Shown one piece after another: positions 35,932 to 48,645 of a stretch of DNA of 64,000 nucleotides. Made by a program: the position numbers and the translations under genes. Below the pieces are notes generated by a model that was not told where the DNA came from, made no database searches, and worked only from the letters and a program-made list of their open reading frames with translations. Every line of letters begins with the position of its first letter. Position 1 is the stretch's first letter. Source of the stretch: Costus lasius (Eukaryota; Streptophyta; Magnoliopsida; Zingiberales; Costaceae); NCBI GenBank assembly GCA_027563935.2, contig CM050446.2, positions 123,334,499 through 123,398,498 on the forward strand, read 5' to 3'.

Positions 35932-37055
35932 GGCTGTTGTCTCCAGATGAAAGCTAGCCGAGGCGCGTGCTTGCCGCGAAGTGGCTGCAGTGAAAGATTT
36001 GTTTTTTAGATTTTATGCTGATTTTGAAGTTTTGGACCTTTGTTCTTATCCTTGGTGCGAATGGATATATATAAAGATTAAAGAGCAGAAGGAAAATACA
36101 GAGATAAGGAAGAAAAAAGATTTAAATTTTCACATCGAGAGTTTCCCCACCACCGGAGGAGCTGACGACGCCTGCATGGTTAAGACTTGGAGGGGAAGGT
36201 GGCGCATGCATGGGTGACGAGCCGATCTTTTATTTGTCACTTGCTCTCGTTTTCGGCCGCGTTGGCTCTTGCATTGCGTGCACTGAGCATTTAAGTCCAC
36301 TTTTCTACCATGAACCTATTGCTGCGTAATCAAAATTGACTCATGTAAAAATAAAATAAAATAATGACTCATGTATTTAAATAAGTACCTGATTAAAATA
36401 AATAAGTTTGTAATTTTATTTTGTACATATAAATAAGCCCACTTCCCTCACTGGTTAGCTTTATAATTAAGTATGAATTCTTAGTGGAGAATGTTGGGTT
36501 TTTTTTGTCTTCCTTCATTATTGTTTCACATTTTTACCCTCGCGGTCGTGAAAAAAAACTTAGGAAATCTCTCCTTGGGATTTTTATACGATTCGAAGGC
36601 CCTTTATTAGATTTCATCTGAATTGTGATTAAAAAAATTTCTAGACAGTGGTGTAATTTAGGAATTTTAGGCAGGGTCTCTCTGTAAATGTGGATGTCAA
36701 AGTAAGAGATTAGGAGCACCGGACACTGCCTAGGAATCGCCCCTCATCTCTCGCAAGGCGAGAATCATAACTACTCATTCCATGAACGAAACAAAGAAAA
36801 CAAGAAAGAAGATTGACTGTGTGCCATGTTTTTCCCTATCACTTGGTCGTTCCCACTCAAAATAACTGCCGCAGGTTCATTCAAAAACCAAACGACACGT
36901 TCGCCGATCACTCCACTCGTCCATAAAATACCTGTAGGCAATAGTCCTAAAGCCACAAAACCACCACTTCTTGCGGTCGCGTCTCCCTTCGCTCACAAGA
37001 TCCCGATCTCCCCAATCTCTTCGTTCTGATCGTAAGAGTCTCACCGGAAAATCCC
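35932..37055. other. Intergenic region with promoters
   Basis: Lies between the divergent small-protein gene (minus) and the phytocyanin gene (plus), so it should contain both promoters. I see no secure TATA box; cataaaatacc near 36922 is a weak candidate for the phytocyanin gene. The short ORFs are not supported. Confidence 0.4.
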
Positions 37056-37676
37056 ATGGCTCCGCCCTCCTTTCTCCGCCGCTGCGTCATCTTGGCGGTA
37101 ACAGCCGCCATTACGTCCCTCGCTGGCGCGGCCAGCCATTACAAGGTCGGCGACGCCCAGGGATGGCGGCTGCCGGATCTCCACGAAGCCGACATGTACG
37201 CCACTTGGGCTGACAACTACGTCTTCCGTGTCGACGATTCAATCGGTAACAGAACCTAGGAATATTTCCTGTACTTTTATTTTCCACATTCTTCATTGAT
37301 TAAATTGGTTTCAATTATTGTAGTCTTCGATTACAAGAACGACTCGGTGGCGAGGGTGAGCAAAACCGGGTACTACCACTGCAACGAGACGGCCGACGGA
37401 GCGCCGCCCAAGGACGGCAGCAGGGTGTTCGTTCTTGACGAGCCCGGATTCTACTACTTCGTTAGTGGCGAAGTCGAGCACTGCAGGAGGGGGCAGAGGG
37501 TGATGATAGAGGCAATAGGCAGCGGTCCGACGCCGTCTCCTGCGATTGCCGCCGCCGGGCCGTCACCGTCCTCAATTCCCAATGCAGCCGCTGCGTGGAG
37601 GAGAATTGCGTCAGTAGAAGATTTGGCGGCGAGATTTGGTGCCCTGGTGATCACATTGGCTTATCGTTGGATGTAG
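37056..37676 (+). CDS. Early nodulin-like phytocyanin, 2 exons (180 aa)
   Basis: Exons 37056-37245 and 37324-37676 join in phase (78 nt intron). An N-terminal signal peptide (to about residue 25, ..AAITSLAGAASH) is followed by a plastocyanin-like domain: YKVGDAQGW, the intron-interrupted VFDYKNDSVARV, YYHCNE, and FYYFVSGEVEHCRRGQ. The two Cys expected for the structural disulphide are present (YHC and EHC). The copper ligands are mostly gone: Ser replaces the ligand Cys in FVSG, Gln replaces Met after RRG, and no His stands in the NDSV position. Hence it is the non-copper ENODL type, on the outer plasma membrane. A Pro/Ser-rich arabinogalactan-like stretch and a hydrophobic end (ALVITLAY) suggest GPI anchoring. 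Confidence 0.88.
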
Positions 37677-38327
37677 GAACTGCTACAATTTTCAGTTAAG
37701 TTAGTTTTCTATGATATTAACGTTTGGCGCATGGCTTCGTTTTTTTAATCTGTAACTTTGAAATAGATCTTACGCTGTAACAAGTAAATTAGTAAATTTG
37801 ATTTTTACATATATTAATGGAATCAACAGGAAGCATTTGCTTATTTAGCAACACTAAATAGTAAAATATCATTAATCAACAATGGATTTAACATAATGAA
37901 GTACATATCTCATAATCATACACTAGTAGTCCCAGTACGTACTACATCTTCCTAGGTAGTCATGCATGCATAATAAATTTGCATTGCATAGACTCGTACA
38001 TCTTCCAATCATACACATTATAATATATCTATATATTCATATATTAGTAGTAGTTATAATTACTACTAACGCAGAGTTAATTGCTATCCCTGCACACAAA
38101 CTAGCTACAATTATCATCTCCTCCTCTCAGAAAAAAAAATCTTCACTGAGAGAAAAAAAAAGGGAAAAAGTCAACCATCTTTGAAGGGTCATTATTAGCT
38201 AGGAGAAAGAATTCTCCACTTTCCCAAAACAATAAAAAAGTGTTTCACGAAAGGTAAGTAGTGATCAGCATCTCCTAACAAAAAAACCCGGGCCTAAATC
38301 AAGTTGGCTTAATTAGTGGATTAAAAG
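37677..38327. other. Convergent 3' intergenic region
   Basis: AT-rich sequence between the 3' ends of the phytocyanin gene (plus) and DUF1677 gene (minus). No gene seen. Confidence 0.45.
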
Positions 38328-38882
38328 CTAATCACCCAAAGGTTTGGTCAACTTGATCTCCTTGGCAATGGCGGGAATGCAGCTCGAGCTCCTCATAATG
38401 CCGCCCTTCTTCGCGCCCTCCCTCTCCCTCGGGCTCGTCGACTGCGCCCGCTTCCTCAAGATCTCCCTCATCGCGTTGGCCTGGGAGAGCACCGGGTGCG
38501 TCCGGCCGAACCGGTTGAACCGCACGCACACGCTCACGTGCGCCTCGACCGCCTCCCGCTGCCGCCCGCCGTTCTTGGCCATCTCCTCCTCGACCGCCTC
38601 CTGGCACAGCCCGCAGATCCAGCGGCCGGCGAACCGGTCGCGCACGCGCCGGATGTACGCCGGCGTGCACTCCTCCTTCATGCCGCAGCACTCGCACGCC
38701 GCGTCCTCGACCTCGGAGATGGGCGGGAGCGGCGGCGCGGCGCCAGCAGTTGGATCCTCTTTGCTGAGCTGGAAGGAGAGGTCGGATATGGCGCGCTGCA
38801 GGCCCTCCATGGAGATCCGACGTGGCCTCTGGGGCGCCGCCGCGGCGTAGGGGGCGATGAGGGTGTCTCCGTTGGGCGCCAT
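38328..38882 (-). CDS. DUF1677 family protein (184 aa), single exon
   Basis: Plant-specific DUF1677 protein of unknown biochemical role. The start at 38882 gives MAPNGDTLIAPY and an N-terminal SMEGLQRAISDLSF motif near residues 24-37. The conserved Cys-rich core follows (ACECCGMKEECTPAYI then RFAGRWICGLCQEAVEEE, residues ~62-98), with paired Cys that could bind a metal. Next come AHVSVCVRFNRFGRTHPV and the MREILRKRA helix, and a basic Ser-rich tail with RSSSCIPAIAKEI. Length and domain order match the family. Strong GC bias at third positions fits a monocot. A TATA box lies ~110 bp upstream. Confidence 0.92.
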   Translation of the reverse strand: MAPNGDTLIAPYAAAAPQRPRRISMEGLQRAISDLSFQLSKEDPTAGAAPPLPPISEVEDAACECCGMKEECTPAYIRRVRDRFAGRWICGLCQEAVEEEMAKNGGRQREAVEAHVSVCVRFNRFGRTHPVLSQANAMREILRKRAQSTSPREREGAKKGGIMRSSSCIPAIAKEIKLTKPLGD

Positions 38883-38990
38883 GGCGATGCGACTAAATTG
38901 GAAACGAATGTCGTTGGATTTGAGATCTGGTTGGGCTTGGACATGTATTTGTCGGGATGAGTGAGTGAGTGAACCCCGACTGTGTCCTGC

Positions 38991-38998
38991 TATTTATA
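38991..38998 (-). promoter_or_regulatory. TATA box of the DUF1677 gene
   Basis: TATAAATA on the minus strand, 109 bp upstream of the ATG at 38882, in a suitable position for the core promoter. Confidence 0.6.
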
Positions 38999-40009
38999 GA
39001 AAAGTTGCCGGCGGAGAAAGGTCGTGAATGCCCTGGATTTTTCGAGAACTCTATGGTTAAGCACGCCGCAATTGTGACAAGAGCATTGATGCATGCGTGG
39101 TTCTTCTGTGATTCATAATTATGCCAATTAATTCACCATCATGAGGTACTTTTTATCATCACGTTCATGCAGATCTCAGGATTGGTGATATTGAGGCTAA
39201 TCATAGCCAGAAGCATGATAATTACAAAGAAAGTAATTAACATCAAATTAAATGTTGGTGGAAAAGCTAGCTAGGGTTCACGTGTGGATCCATCAAGACC
39301 ACGCAGGCAGAGGCTGCATGAGAGACATATATTGGTAGATTCGCATGGTCATGACATGGTGCCCTCCGAGCCATGAATCCATGCATGAATGATACAAGGC
39401 ATTCACGAGAAGCATGGCGAAAGAGAAAGGGAGAGAAAGGCCAATAGAAGTCACAAAAAGTAGGAGGAGGAGCTCTCCTACGCTGAACTTGGACTCAGTG
39501 GTTGAGAAGGATCCATTAATGGCAGGCTAGCTATCTATCTCCGTTTGTAGTTTAACGAGGGCATCAATGATCAGTTCAGTGCTGTTTTAATATGTATGAT
39601 TCTTTTGATGCATAGTTAGGTTGGTATAGAGGCATGCGGAAAGCATTGTTCTGTCTTTAATTCCAGGAAATGGATAAGCTCTTTATTCAAGTTCACATGA
39701 TTCCATGCAAGCTTTGCTTATGTCCAGGAATATTGATTTTTTATTGGAAAAGTAAGGCCCCATAAAGATTTTAATAGTTGATAATAACATCCTTTGGATC
39801 AAATTTTTACCTCCATTATTTACTTTGTCTATCGTAAAAAAGAAGTGCAAAAGTATATTACCAACTTACCCGGCCAATAGGATAAGATTCGACATTCAAG
39901 AATATCCACAATTAGCTTCGGAACCCTATATTAGTTGATGAAAGAAACAAGATTTGAGTCACACATAGTTAGACAATTATGTGCGATTCAATCATGGATT
40001 GAAACCTTG
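38999..40009. other. Upstream region of the DUF1677 gene; no gene
   Basis: AT-rich intergenic DNA with no coding signal. It ends with CCTTG (40005-40009), the left target duplication of the tandem retrotransposon array. Confidence 0.5.
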
Positions 40010-40702
40010 TGACGCGGAGCCGAGGTTGCGGGACGAAAGCTGGAGATGCTGGAGAAAGAAGAGACGGGGAAGAAGAAAAAAGGAGAGAGGAGAAGAGGGA
40101 ACCCTTAGCTTAGAAAGCTAAGGGGGAAGAGAAGAGACTATATTCCCTACCCAAACGTCACAAGGAGAAAGACATACCAACCCAAAGGATTTCCAAAAAT
40201 AATTTCTTTCAATTTGACTGAACTAAACTGTCTATTACAATAGAAGAGAGACATATATAAAGCTACTTGGACGGATCAGATCGTGACACATGTCCAAGAT
40301 CGGATCGTCCAATATTAACAAAATATTAAATACATCATAATGTCAAAAAAACTACAGAAAGACGGGGTACACCTCATCGTTACTTGTGTCATCAATGTTA
40401 TCAGGATAAGTGTCATTAATGGCATAAGTCTCCTTATTTCTGGTGCCATCAATGCCATACGAATAAATGTCATTGAAACCTGTATCATTAACAGCATAAG
40501 TCTCCTCGTTTCTAGTGCCATCAATGTCATACGGATAAATGTCATTGAAACCTGTATCATTAACAACATAAGTCTCCTCGTTTCTGGTGCTACCAATGTC
40601 ATACGGATAAATGTCATTGAAATCTATATCATTAATGGCGACTGTCATCATAATTCGTGCAATATTAAATTTGGCATAAATTCTGATTACGCTTCTGCAT
40701 CA
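40010..40702 (-). repeat. Array LTR 1
   Basis: 693 bp, leftmost LTR (3' LTR of the array). The left flank ends in CCTTG. It contains the ~72 bp tandem repeats. Confidence 0.95.
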
Positions 40703-41564
40703 GACTTCCCCTCTTTGAAAATTTCACCACCTGGTGAAATACTTTTGAATCGCTTCGCGAGACTCGACCCCTTCACGCGTGACTCTTCATCTGCTTCACG
40801 CGTGAAGTCGGAGGCGTTGATTGGAAAACAGGCTCAGCGGTTGGCATGGTGGCGGGAGGCACTGTTCATCGGCGAAGAGGCTGGGCGATGACGGAGGAAA
40901 GATGCCTGATGCAGATGATTGCAAGCCCTTCATCGCTGGCCGTGGGTTCTGAAAAGAACCAGGCGACCAGCTCCGGTTAACGTCGCGGGAGAGTGGCGAA
41001 CATGAAAGCCGGAGATGAAGGCCGGCGAGCTGCTGTATGGAAGAGGTTGTTTCTTTGCAACAGGAGATGAAAAATTTGTGAGGTCGGGCGCACCTTGTTT
41101 TCCTTCATTGCTGAGTCGTGGGTTCTGAAAAGAACCAGGCGACCACAGCTCGGGATATGAACGCCAGTGGTGCATTGGAGAAGGTGGATGCGGTGGTGTT
41201 GCTAATAGTTTGACGTGGATGCAGGTGGAAGACGATGCGTACGTTCCCTTCATCGTTAGCCGTGGGTTCTGAAGAGAACAAGACGGCCAACTCCGGTGAC
41301 AATGGGAGGTGCAATCCGGGCGGCGGTGGGTTGAGTGCTGCTGGCAAGATGGATGGCGCGAGAGGGCTGGAAGTTGGACGTTGATGCATGTGGATGATGA
41401 AGTGCATGGCTCCAACTCCCTTCATTGTTGGCTGTGGGTTCTGAAAAGAACCAGGCGACCAGCTCCGATGAATGGCGGGGCAAACATGGCAACTATGAAC
41501 GGTGGGCAATGGTGGATCGGTGTGAGAAGACAAGAGTTTCTCACGGTTTTCCTCTGATACCAAT
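40703..41564 (-). mobile_element. Array internal 1 (type A)
   Basis: 862 bp. Type A marks: ctcgggatatgaac, tggtgcattgg, caatccgggcgg. It retains the 24 bp between two ttcacgcgtga copies. Confidence 0.9.
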
Positions 41565-42258
41565 TGACGCGGAGGGGAGGTTGCAGGACGAAAGCTGGAG
41601 ATGCTGGAGAAAGAAGAGATGGGGAAGAAGAAAAGAGGAGAGAGGAGAAGAGGGAACCCTTAGCTTAGAAAGCTAAGGGGAAAGAGAAGGGACTACATTC
41701 CCTACCCAAACGTCACAAGGAGGAAGACACACCAACCCAAAGGGTTTCCAAAAATAACTTTCTTTCAATTTGACTAAACTAAACTATCTATTACAATAGA
41801 AGAGAGGCCTATATAAAGCTACTTGGACGGATCAGATCGTGACACATGTCCAAGATCGGATCGTCCAATATTAACAAAATATTAAATACATCATAATGTG
41901 AAAAAAACTACGGAAAGACGGGGTAGACCTCATCGTTACTTGTGTCATCAATGTTATCAGGATAAGTGTCATTAATGGCATAAGTCTCCTCGTTTCTAGT
42001 GCCATCAATGCCATACGGATAAATGTCATTGAAACCTGTATCATTAACAGCATAAGTCTCCTCGTTTCTAGTGCCATCAATGTCATACGGATAAATGTCA
42101 TTGAAACCTGTATCATTAACAACATAAGTCTCCTCGTTTTCGGTGCCATCAATGTCATACGGATAAATGTCATTGAAATCTATATCATTAATGGCGGCTG
42201 TCATCATAATTCGTGCAATATTAAATTTGGCATAAATGCTGATTACGCTCCTGCATCA
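41565..42258 (-). repeat. Array LTR 2
   Basis: 694 bp, same structure as LTR 1. Confidence 0.95.
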
Positions 42259-43121
42259 GACTTCCCCTCTTTGAAAATTTTACCTCCTGGTGAAATACTT
42301 TTGAATCGCTTCGCGAGACTCGACCCCTTCACGCGTGACTCTTCGTCTGCTTCACGCGTGAAGTCGGAGGCGTTGATTGGAAAACAGGCTCAGCGGCTGG
42401 CATGGTGGCGGGCGGCACTGTTCATCGGCGAAGAGGCTGGGCGATGACGGAGGAAAGATGCCTGATGCAGATGATTGCAAGGCCTTAATCGCTGGCCGTG
42501 GGTTCTGAAAAGAACCAGGCGACCAGCCCCGGTTAACGTCCCGGGAGAGTGGCAGACATGAAAGCCAGAGATGAACGCCGGCGAGCTGCTGTATGGAAGA
42601 GGTTGTTTCTTTGCAACAGGAGATGAAAAATTTGTGAGGTCGAGCACACCTTGTTTTCCTTCATTGCTAAGTCGTGGGTTCTGAAAAGAACCAGGCGACC
42701 ATAGCTCGAGATATGAACGCCAGTGGTGGATTGGAGAAAGTGGATGGCGGTGATGTCGCTAATAGTTTGACGTGGATGCAGGTGGAAGACGATGCGTACG
42801 TTCCTTTCATCGTTGGCTGTGGGTTCTGAAGAGAACCAGGCGGCCAACTCCGGTGACAATGGGAGGTGCAATCAGGGCGGCGGTGGGTTGAGTGCTGCTA
42901 GCGAGATGGATGGCGCGAGAGGGCTGGAAGTTGGACGTTGATGCATGTGGACGATGAAGTGCATGGCTCCAGCTCCCTTCATTGCTGGCCGTGGGTTCTG
43001 AAAAGAACCAGGCGACCAGCTCCGATGAACGGCTGGGCAAACATGGCAACTATGAACGGTGGGCAATGGTGGATCGGTGTGAGAAGACAAGAGTTTCTCA
43101 CGGTTTTCCTCTGATACCAAT
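42259..43121 (-). mobile_element. Array internal 2 (type B)
   Basis: 863 bp. Type B marks: ctcgagatatgaac, tggtggattgg, caatcagggcgg. Confidence 0.9.
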
Positions 43122-43815
43122 TGACGCGGAGCAGAGGTTGCGGGACGAAAGCTGGAGATGCTGGAGAAAGAAGAGATGGGGAAGAAGAAAAAAGGAGAGA
43201 GGAGAAGAGGGAACCCTTAGCTTAGAAAGCAACGGGGGAAGAGAAGAGACTACATTCCCTACCCAAACGTCACAAGGAGGAAGACAAACCAACCCAAAGG
43301 GTTTCCAAAAATAACTTTCTTTCAATTTGACTGAACTAAACTGTCTATTACAATAGAAGGGAGACCTATATAAAGCTACTTGGACGGATCAGATCGTGAC
43401 ACATGTCCAAGATCGGATCGTCCAATATTAACAAAATATTAAATACATCATAATGTCAAAAAAACTACGGAAAGACGGGGTACACCTCATCGTTACTTGT
43501 GTCATCAATGTTATCAGGATAAGTGTCATTAATGGCATAAGTCTCCTCGTTTCTGGTGCCATCAATGCCATACGGATAAATGTCATTGAAACCTGTATCA
43601 TTAACAGCATAAGTCTCCTCGTTTCTAGTGCCATCAATGTCATACGGATAAATGTCATTGAAACCTGTATCATTAACAACATAAGTCTCCTCGTTTCTGG
43701 TGCCACCAATGTCATACGGATAAATGTCATTGAAATCTATATCATTAATGGCGACTGTCATCATAATTCGTGCAATATTAAATTTGGCATAAATGCTGAT
43801 TACGCTTCTGCATCA
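43122..43815 (-). repeat. Array LTR 3
   Basis: 694 bp. Confidence 0.95.
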
Positions 43816-44654
43816 GACTTCCCCTCTTTGAAAATTTCACCTCCTGGTGAAATACTTTTGAATCGCTTCGCGAGACTCGACCCCTTCACGCGTGAAGTCG
43901 GAGGCGTTGATTGGAAAATAGGCTCAGCGGCTGGCATGGTGGCGGGAGGCACTGTTCATCGACGAAGAGGCTGGGCGATGACGGAGGAAAGATGCTTGAT
44001 GCAGATGATTGCAAGCCCTTCATGGCTGGCCGTGGGTTCTGAAAAGAACCAGGCGACCAACTCCGGTTAACGTCGCGGGAGAGTGGCGAACATGAAAGCC
44101 AGAGATGAACGCCGGCGAGCTGCTGTAAGGAAGAGGTTGTTTCTTTACAACAGGAGATGAAAAATTTGTGAGGACGAGCGCACCTTGTTTTCTTTCATTG
44201 CTGAGTCGTGGGTTCTGAAAAGAACCAGACGACCACAGCTCGGGATATGAACGCCAGTGGTGCATTGGAGAAGGTGGATGCGGTGGTGTCGCTAATAGTT
44301 TGACGTGGATGCAGGTGGAAGACGATGCGTACGTTCCCTTCATCGTTAGCCGTGGGTTCTGAAGAGAACAAGACGGCCAACTCCGGTGACAATGGGAGGT
44401 GCAATCCGGGCGGCGGTGGGTTGAGTGCTGCTGGCGAGATGGATGGCGCGAGAGGGCTGGAAGTTGGACGTTGATGCATGTGGACGATGAAGTGCATGGC
44501 TCCAGCTCCCTTCATTGTTGGCTGTGGGTTCTGAAAAGAACCAGGCGACCAGCTCCGATGAATGGCGAGGCAAACATGGCAACTATGAACGGTGGGCAAT
44601 GGTGGATCGGTGTGAGAAGACAAGAGTTTCTCACGGTTTTCCTCTGATACCAAT
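43816..44654 (-). mobile_element. Array internal 3 (type A, 24 bp shorter)
   Basis: 839 bp. It lacks the 24 bp between the two ttcacgcgtga copies. Confidence 0.9.
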
Positions 44655-45348
44655 TGACGCGGAGCGGAGGTTGCAGGACGAAAGCTGGAGATGCTGGTGA
44701 AAGAAGAGATGGGGAAGAAGAAAAGAGGAGAGAGGGGAAGAGGGAACCCTTAGCTTAGAAAGCTATGGGGGAAGAGAAGGGACTACATTCCCTACCCAAA
44801 CGTCACAAGGAGGAAGACACACCAACCCAAAGGGTTTCCAAAAATAACTTTCTTTCAATTTGACTGAACTGAACTATCTATTACAATAGAAGAGAGGCCT
44901 ATATAAAGCTACTTGGATGGATCAGATCGTGACACATGTCCAAGATCGGATCGTCCAATATTAACAAAATATTAAATACATCATAATGTCAAAAAAAGTA
45001 CGGAAAGATGGGGTAGACCTCATCGTTACTTGTGTCATCAATGTTATCAAGATAAGTGTCATTAATGGCATAAGTCTCCTCATTTCTAGTGCCATCAATG
45101 CCATACGGATAAATGTCATTGAAACCTGTATCATTAACAGCATAAGTCTCCTCGTTTCTAGTGCCATCAATGTCATATGGATAAATGTCATTGAAACCTG
45201 TATCATTAACAACATAAGTCTCCTCGTTTCTGGTGCCATCAATGTCATACGGATAAATGTTATTGAAATCTATATCATTAATGGCGGCCGTCATCATAAT
45301 TCGTGCAACATTAAATTTGGCATAAATGCTGATTATGCTTCTGCATCA
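44655..45348 (-). repeat. Array LTR 4
   Basis: 694 bp. Confidence 0.95.
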
Positions 45349-46188
45349 GACTTCCCCTCTTTGAAAATTTCACCCCCTGGTGAAATACTTTTGAATCGCT
45401 TCGCGAGACTCGACCCCTTCACGCGTGAAGTCGGAGGCGTTGATTGGAAAACATGCTCAGTGGCTGGCATGGTGGCGGGCGGCACTGTTCATCGGCGAAG
45501 AGGCTGGGCGATGACGGAGGAAAGATGCCTGATGCAGATGATTGCAAGCCCTTCATCGCTGGCTGTGGGTTCTGAAAAGAACCAGGCGACCAGCCCCGGT
45601 TAACGTCCCGGGAGAGTGGCGGACATGAAAGCCAGAGATGAACGCCGGCGAGCTGCTGTATGGAAGAGGTTGTTTCTTTGCAACAGGTGATGAAAAATTT
45701 GTGAGGTCGAGCGCACCTTGTTTTCCTTCATTGCTGAGTCGTGGGTTCTGAAAAGAAGCAGGCGACCACAGCTCGAGATATGAACACCAGTGGTGGATTG
45801 GAGAAGGTGGATTGCGGTGGTGTCGCTAATAGTTTGACGTGGATGCAGGTGGAAGATGATGCGTACGTTCCCTTCATCGTTGGCTGTGGGTTCTGAAGAG
45901 AACCAGGCGGCCAACTCCGGTGACAATGGGAGGTACAATCAGGGCGGCGGTGGGTTGAGTGCTGCTGGCGAGATGGATGGCGCGAGAGGGCTGGAAGTTG
46001 GACGTTGATGCATGTGGACGATGAAGTGCATGGCTCCAGCTCCCTTCATTGCTGGCCGTGGGTTCTGAAAAGAACCAGGCGACCAGCTCCGATGAATGGC
46101 GGGGCAAACATGGCAACTATGAACGGTGGGCAATGGTGGATCGGTGTGAGAAGACAAGAGTTTATCACGGTTTTCCTCTGATACCAAT
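45349..46188 (-). mobile_element. Array internal 4 (type B, 24 bp shorter)
   Basis: 840 bp, with the same 24 bp deletion as internals 3 and 6 but on a type B background. Confidence 0.9.
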
Positions 46189-46882
46189 TGACGCGGAGCG
46201 GAGGTTGCAGGACGAAAGCTGGAGATGCTGGAGAAAGAAGAGATGGGGAAGAAGAAAAGAGGAGATAGGAGAAGGGGGAACCCTTAGCTTAGAAAGCTAA
46301 GGGGGAAGAGAAGGGATTACATTCCCTACCCAAACGTCACAAGGAGGAAGACACACCAACCCAAAGGGTTTCCAAAAATAACTTTCTTTCAATTTGATTG
46401 AACTAAACTGTCTATTACAATAGAAGAGAGACTTATATAAAGCTACTTGGACGGATCAGATCGTGACACATGTCCAAGATCGGATCGTCCAATATTAACA
46501 AAATATTAAATATATCATAATGTCAAAAAAACTACGGAAAGACGGGGTACACCTCATCGTTACTTGTGTTATCAATGTTATCAGGATAAGTGTCATTAAT
46601 GGCATAAGTCTCCTCGTTTCTAGTGCCATCAATGCCATACGGATAAATGTCATTGAAACCTGTATCATTAACAGCATAAGTCTCCTCGTTTCTAGTGCCA
46701 TCAATGTCATACGGATAAATGTCATTGAAACCTGTATCATTAACAACATATGTCTCCTCGTTTTTGATGCCATCAATGTCATACGGATAAATGTCATTGA
46801 AATCTATATCATTAATGGCGGCCGTCATCATAATTCGTGCAATATTAAATTTGGTATAAATGCTGATTACGCTCCTGCATCA
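46189..46882 (-). repeat. Array LTR 5
   Basis: 694 bp. Confidence 0.95.
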
Positions 46883-47641
46883 CATTTCGCCTCTTTGAAA
46901 ATTTTACCTCCTGGTGAAATACTTTGGAATCGCTTCGCGAGACTCGACCCCTTCACCCGTGACTCTTCGTCAGCTTCACGCGTGAAGTCGGAGGCGTTGA
47001 TTGGAAAACAGGCTCAGCGGCTGGCTTGGTGGCGGGCGGCACTGTTCATCGGCGAAGAGGCTGGGCGATGACGTAGGAAAGATGCCTGATGCAGATGATT
47101 GCAAGGCCTTAATCGCTGGCCGTGGGTTCTGAAAAGAACCAGGCGACCAGCCCCAGTTAACGTCGCGGGAGAGTGGCAGACATGAAAGCCAGAGATGAAC
47201 GCCGGCGAGCTGCTGTATGGAAGAGGTTGTTTCTTTGCAACAGGAGATGAAAAATTTGTGAGGTCGAGCGCACCTTGTTTTCCTTCATTGCTAAGTCGTG
47301 GGTTCTGAAAAGAACCAGGCGACCACAGCTCGAGATATGAACGCCAGTGGTGGATTGGAGAAGGTGGATGGCGGTGGTGTCGCTAATAGTTTGACGTGGA
47401 TGCAGGTGGAAGACGATGCGTACGTTCCCTTCATCGTTGGCTGTGGGTTCTGAAGAGAACCAGGCGGCCAACTCCGGTGACAATGGGAGGTGCAATCAGG
47501 GCGGCGGTGGGTTGAGTGCTGCTAGCGGGATGGATGGCGCGAGAGGGCTGGAAGTTGGACGTTGATGCATGTGGACGATGAAGTGCATGGCTCCAGCTCC
47601 CTTCATTGCTTGCCGTGGGTTCTGAAAAGAACCAGGCGACC

Positions 47642-48169
47642 TGTAATACCCCGAGTATAGTCCCATATTGCAAGTGGGAAAAACTATTATGTGGTTTATA
47701 AGGCTTAGTGGGCTTGCTATTGTTAACTTAGGCTTAAGCATTTTAATAAATTGGGCCACGTTGCAAATTGGCTCACCAAGTTAACAAATAGTTTGCTTAC
47801 TAAGCGGGTCGTAACAAATGGTATCAGAGCAAAACTTAGTCCTAAGCATGGTGAGAGGCCAATAGGAAAGGGCTACCGAGGATGGTGGAGCCACCTTTGG
47901 GCTGACCTCACATGCTGCCGACTAAGGGATGATTCTTGGGCATGTGTTAGGGATGTGGGCTTGACGAGGACGTCAAGTCTTAAGTGGGGGAGATTGTAAT
48001 ACCCCGAGTATAGTCCCATATTGCAAGTGGGAGAAACTATTATGTGGTTTATAAGGCTTAGTGGGCTTGCTATTGTTAACTTGGGCTTAAGCATTTTAAT
48101 AAATTGGGCCACGTTGCAAATTGGCTCACCAAGTTAACAAATAGTTTGCTTACTAAGCGGGTCGTAACA
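47642..48169 (+). mobile_element. Complete SMART/TRIM-like element (528 bp)
   Basis: Two 175 bp LTRs (47642-47816 and 47995-48169) start TGTAATACCCCGAG and end GGTCGTAACA. A perfect primer-binding site TGGTATCAGAGC lies at 47819-47830 and a purine tract agtgggggagat at 47983-47994. There is no coding capacity. Sequence to its right (aataattt) does not repeat the CGACC on its left; the matching CGACC is at 55689, after the chromovirus. Confidence 0.9.
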
Positions 48170-48645
48170 AATAATTTTTATTTCCAAAATTTCCCAAAAA
48201 AAAACTCTAGAATCCTCATATACCCAATATCATGAAAATCAGGTTTGCCCCAATTTTTACCCATACGTTTAGGCGTAATTTCATGATGAAGGGGCGAAAT
48301 TCTCATTCAAGCCCTAATCTTCATGCAATTGAAAAATCCAAAGTTACATACATGTTCAATCAAGGTCTAATTGATGATTAGAAGTCTCAAAAATGAAAAG
48401 CCCTAATTTTCATGCAACTAGGGTTTCAAAATTTTTTGGGGAAAGCAAGAAAACGTGTACAATTTTGCAAGCATGAGTTCATATCATATTTCTAGACATT
48501 AATCCTCTCTAAATCATGCAACACCTTCAATATGCGTGAACTAGCTAAAACTTAGTTTGGGGGAAAACATGTTTGTGTATTGCTAGACACCTGATAGGTT
48601 TATGTTTGTTTTCCTTACTATGGAATTTGTGTGTAGGAATTTAAG
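48170..48645 (+). other. Leader of the chromovirus
   Basis: Non-coding AT-rich sequence before the gag ATG. It does not resemble the end of the 3' LTR and has no primer-binding site, so the 5' LTR and PBS of the chromovirus are missing here. Confidence 0.65.
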
